Shown here piece by piece: positions 50,153 to 52,423 of a DNA stretch of 52,423 nt. Made by a program: the position numbers and the translations under genes. The stretch comes from Chloroflexota bacterium (GTDB lineage: Bacteria > Chloroflexota > Dehalococcoidia > Lucifugimonadales > Lucifugimonadaceae), in assembly GCA_024275195.1 (NCBI GenBank), contig JAJRZP010000118.1, forward strand, positions 1 through 52,423, read 5' to 3'. Each line of letters begins with the position of its first letter. Position 1 is the first letter of the stretch. The notes beneath the pieces are model-generated. The model was not told the DNA's origin. It did no database searches and saw only the letters and a program-made list of their open reading frames with translations.

Positions 50153-50797
50153 TTGGCAGACGAACCCAGAGTGTCGAGCACCCGTGAGGTGATGGAACAG
50201 ATCAGGTCGGTGGGAACCCGCGTTTCGGTGAGAGCGGGCGACACCCTTTTTAACGAGGGGGCGGATCTGCTTGCCGTTCCGTTTGTGGAATCGGGCCGAA
50301 TACGTGTTTTCAAGCGGAGCGCTGAGGGTCACGAGATCACTTTGTATGACATCGACGCCGGTGATAGCTGTGTACTCGCCGCCGGGTCGATACTTGCGGG
50401 TGCGAGGTATCCGGCGATAGCGGTTGCCGATGGCCCGGTTGTGATGTGGTTGATCGACGGTCGGACAATGCTCGATCTGTTTGAGTCGAATCACGATTTC
50501 AGACGCTGGGTATTCGAGTTGCTGTCTACCCGGTTGTCCGGGTTGATGGGTCTGGTCGAGGAAGTGGCGTTCAAGAAGATGGACTCTCGCCTTGCCTCGT
50601 ATCTGATCGACCGAGCCGACGAAGCGGGGGAACTCGCCACGACTCACGAGGCGATTGCTACTGAGCTTGGCACGGCTCGGGAGGTCGTATCTCGAATCCT
50701 CAGGCAGTTCGAGGTTGAGGAGGCGATCGTGATCGGCAGAGGGCGAATTTCGATTTCAGATCGTTCGAAACTGGCTGTGCATGCCAGCAGGGTCTAG
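50153..50797 (+). CDS. Crp/Fnr-family transcriptional regulator
   Basis: A 214-residue regulator with an N-terminal cyclic-nucleotide-type beta-roll (RAGDTLFNEGADLLAVPFVESGRIRVF ... ILAGARYPAIAVADGPVVMWLIDG), a dimer helix, and a C-terminal winged HTH with ATTHEAIATELGTAREVVSRIL. There are no N-terminal Cys for an iron-sulfur cluster as in FNR, so it is Crp/Dnr-like; the signal is unknown. TTG at 50153 starts the gene. A perfect TGTGA-N6-TCACA site lies 6 bp after the stop, before the DUF2892 gene, and may be its own target. The MFS gene diverges from it. Confidence 0.93.
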   Translation: MADEPRVSSTREVMEQIRSVGTRVSVRAGDTLFNEGADLLAVPFVESGRIRVFKRSAEGHEITLYDIDAGDSCVLAAGSILAGARYPAIAVADGPVVMWLIDGRTMLDLFESNHDFRRWVFELLSTRLSGLMGLVEEVAFKKMDSRLASYLIDRADEAGELATTHEAIATELGTAREVVSRILRQFEVEEAIVIGRGRISISDRSKLAVHASRV

Positions 50798-50802
50798 CGC
50801 TG

Positions 50803-50845
50803 TGTGACCTGGGTCACAGAGAGAGCGGTGCGGTTCCGCTACTGT
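50803..50845 (+). promoter_or_regulatory. CRP-type operator and class II promoter before the DUF2892 gene
   Basis: TGTGA-CCTGGG-TCACA (50803-50818) is a perfect CRP-type palindrome, centred at 50810.5. TACTGT at 50840-50845 is a -10-like element, placing the start near 50852, that is 41.5 bp from the site centre, the classic activator position. The next gene encodes the DUF2892 protein, and the regulator gene is immediately upstream. Confidence 0.65.
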
Positions 50846-50880
50846 TTAGGTCGGTGGAAATATCAGTCAGGAGACAGGTT

Positions 50881-51096
50881 ATGTTTTCAAAGAATATGGG
50901 CGGCGTTGATCGGGGAATCAGGATAACTCTCGGTATCGTGCTTCTATCGTTGGTGGTGATTATCGATGGCCCGGTTCGGTTTGTCGGGCTTGTGGGATTG
51001 GTGCCTTTGCTGACGTCGACAGTTGGTTGGTGTCCGATCTATGCGGTATTCGGTATGCGGACTTGCCCGGTGCAGGGTTCGGCTGGTTCCCGTTAG
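50881..51096 (+). CDS. DUF2892-family small membrane protein (YgaP transmembrane domain-like)
   Basis: A 71-residue membrane protein. The pattern NMGGVDRGIRITLGIVLLSLVV, then GPVRFVGLVGLVPLLTSTVGWCPIYAVFGMRTC matches DUF2892, with its N-terminal N-M-G-x-x-D-R and the C-terminal G-W-C-P motif. Family members are fused to rhodanese in YgaP and are linked to sulfur or thiol handling. ATG at 50881 follows CAGGAGACAGG with good spacing, whereas an upstream in-frame start at 50854 gives no family sequence. It is expected to be under the Crp/Fnr regulator. The Cys in GWCP and TC are the likely functional residues. Confidence 0.85.
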   Translation: MFSKNMGGVDRGIRITLGIVLLSLVVIIDGPVRFVGLVGLVPLLTSTVGWCPIYAVFGMRTCPVQGSAGSR

Positions 51097-51141
51097 GGGT
51101 GGGGTTGTGCTCGGTTCGGGGGTGTGGGCTGGGTTGAGGGT

Positions 51142-51467
51142 CGTGTTGCCCGGCACCGCACACCACCGAAGGTCCCTCCGCAGGGGTCGGGATGGGGGGT
51201 GTGATGGGTCGCAGGTCGGACGATGGTTGTGGCTGGATGAAGTTGGATTGAGTTGTGATGCCGATCCCTGCACCATCGCCGAAGGTCCCTCCGCAGGGGT
51301 CGGGATGAGGAGGGGTGAGAGGCGATGTGCCGCGGGTCGGACGATAGTGGTGGTTGGATGAAGTGGGATTGAGTTGTGTTGCCCGACACCGCACTCCGCC
51401 GAAGGTCCCTCCGCAGGGGTCGGGATGAGGGGTGATGGGTCGCAGGTCGGACGTTGACGGTGGTTAG
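51142..51467. repeat. Tandem repeat, about 113-120 bp unit, three copies
   Basis: The core CCGAAGGTCCCTCCGC is followed by AGGGGTCGGGATG and starts at 51166, 51279 and 51399. Between copies lie GGTCGGACGATGG and GGATGAAGTTGGATTGAG, repeated with few changes. Unit 3 is cut after GGTCGGACG and runs into the DUF3105-like stop codon. CCCT-CCGC-AGGG can fold. The repeats are not coding on either strand in a stable way and match no IS or CRISPR pattern. Confidence 0.75.
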
Positions 51468-51979
51468 CGGTCGAGGTTGTCGCGGATGAATTCTACGATT
51501 TTGTCTTCGTCCAGTTCTTCGAGCACCACGAGCCTGCCGGGGGCAGCGAGGGCGATCATTGCGTCCATACCGGGGTATGGCGCCATGTAGACGGTCGGCG
51601 GGAATCGAGTCACGATTTCTTGCAGGTCGTTTTTTAGATCGGGATCGCACTCGTAGTCGTCACAGTTGTACTGGATCAGCATTTGGCCTGGCACGTGGGT
51701 GGCGTCTCGCTCCATCACGTGCTCCTGGATGGAGGGTGCGATTGGGCGGGTGCTAACTTGCTGCGCGGGAAGTAGCTCTGAGTGGCCGGGGCCCCATCCG
51801 GTTGGTGGGAGCGTTTTGGCGTTTGCGAAGAAGTAGCCTCCGCCTCCAACAACAACGATGACAGCGATAAGTATGAGCCCGATGTTTTTAAGGCGCGCCG
51901 TTCGCACAGCTTTCGAGTGCTCTCGGTTGCGCTCTCGGTTTCGTTCTTTACGTCGTTCTCGTTTTGCTTTCGTCGCCAA
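51464..51979 (-). CDS. DUF3105-like membrane-anchored protein
   Basis: A 171-residue protein: a strongly basic N-terminus (KAKRERRKERNRERNREH), one membrane helix (IGLILIAVIVVVGGGGYFF, residues 33-51), and an extracellular domain. That domain carries HVPGQMLIQYNCDDYECDPDLKNDL, IVTRFPPTVYMAPYPGMDAMIALAAPGR and FDE-type LDEDKIVEFIRDNLD, which follow the DUF3105 layout (Y-N-C, laPyp-x-md, I-a-l). The function of the family is unknown. Cys in YNCDDYEC may form a disulfide outside. The 3' end abuts the tandem repeats. The ATG at 51977-51979 has a weak upstream purine stretch. Confidence 0.75.
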   Translation of the reverse strand: MATKAKRERRKERNRERNREHSKAVRTARLKNIGLILIAVIVVVGGGGYFFANAKTLPPTGWGPGHSELLPAQQVSTRPIAPSIQEHVMERDATHVPGQMLIQYNCDDYECDPDLKNDLQEIVTRFPPTVYMAPYPGMDAMIALAAPGRLVVLEELDEDKIVEFIRDNLDR

Positions 51980-52423
51980 TGTTGGTTTCTTTCGGTGTGT
52001 TTGGTTCGCGCGGGTTTAGATGCGCGAGGCGGTCGGAGGGTTCAGATTGTTGCTGGCTTCGCAGATGTGGAAGGTGAATTTGTGCTTCCCGGTGCAGTGT
52101 GCGGCTTCCAGTTGTCGAGTTTGGTTGGTGAGGAAGCGTGTGAATGTTAGGGCTTTTTTGTTCGTTTAGACGAACATATTTACGTTGATTGCAGGTTAAA
52201 CGGATTTACGGCGTGGGTGGGTTGGGCTTGGATCGCTATTGTGATTGATTGCCTTTGAGGGTTGGTGCTTCTTTGGCGAGCCAGATCCCTTGTATGTTGT
52301 TTTGGGCCTCTCAAGATGCGTTTTGTTTGGCCAGCGGGCGGAGGACCCGAAGATCCCTTGGTAGCAAGTACCGCAGTGGAGCGTGAGTCTCCGCCCGCAT
52401 TGCTCTTGACCCGAACAGTCGCC
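51980..52423. other. Non-coding tail with two inverted repeats
   Basis: No convincing ORF in the last 444 bp. TGTTCG-TTTAGA-CGAACA (52159-52176) is a perfect 6-bp palindrome of operator type, in a T-rich stretch upstream of the DUF3105-like gene. GCGGGCGGAG (52334-52343) pairs with CTCCGCCCGC (52389-52398) across 45 nt. AGATCCCTTG occurs twice (near 52285 and 52352). Confidence 0.4.

Noticed and set aside
50000-50647. N-terminal extension of the MFS frame
   Set aside because: It overlaps the Crp/Fnr gene, has no family similarity and a good TTG start exists at 49999.
51142-51467. CRISPR array
   Set aside because: Units are about 115 bp with similar, not unique, intervening sequence, and no cas genes are present.

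Overview
The window looks like a chromosomal segment of an uncultivated marine Chloroflexota bacterium, most likely the SAR202 lineage. No rRNA or tRNA supports this; it is inferred from content: bacterial groESL with CIRCE sites, several enolase-superfamily dehydratases, a membrane-anchored sulfite-oxidase-like molybdoenzyme, DUF2892 and DUF3105-like proteins, many TTG/GTG starts, and an archaeal-type motility locus in an otherwise bacterial genome.

Left flank (1-9700). The start of an MgtE magnesium transporter, a methyltransferase, a TIM-barrel sugar isomerase/epimerase and an SDR oxidoreductase, a lone nuclease-like protein (helix-hairpin-helix plus PD-(D/E)XK-like), a galactonate-dehydratase-like enolase coupled to a P-loop kinase, a prolyl-oligopeptidase-family peptidase, and a NarL-type response regulator read leftwards.

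Centre (9950-26750). A nearly complete archaellum (archaeal flagellum) locus: six tandem archaellins with class III signal peptides, a 43-residue ArlC-like coiled coil, an ArlC-ArlD/E-type fusion, one ArlG-like and two ArlF-like stator proteins, ArlH, ArlI and ArlJ. A small acidic protein, a hybrid histidine kinase and two more response regulators follow. Each archaellin gene has its own upstream TTGG-N7/8-CAA type box and most have their own terminator. Archaellins 3-6 carry a structured 5' leader with two stems whose pairing is kept despite changed sequence. No preflagellin peptidase or Che protein is present here.

Middle right (26800-38560). A cupin, a secreted His-rich repeat protein, a methyltransferase / DapA-family / enolase-family operon probably for sugar-acid breakdown, groES-groEL behind a sigma70-like promoter and two overlapping CIRCE operators, an unknown lipoprotein/secreted-protein pair, and a sulfite-oxidase-like enzyme with a possible decayed copy beside it.

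Right end (38560-52423). Methyltransferase, an SbcD/YhaO plus YhaN-like repair pair, a GNAT acetyltransferase, a divergent DUF5343 / ParB-like pair around a cluster of TTGGAA sites, a hairpin-rich non-coding stretch, an amidohydrolase, an OmpR-type regulator, an MFS transporter, a Crp/Fnr regulator followed by a perfect TGTGA-N6-TCACA site ahead of a DUF2892 gene, a tandem repeat of about 115 bp, and a DUF3105-like membrane-anchored protein.

The standout is the bacterial archaellum locus with its repeated, individually regulated archaellin cistrons and leader RNA. All calls come from reading the sequence; no database search was run.
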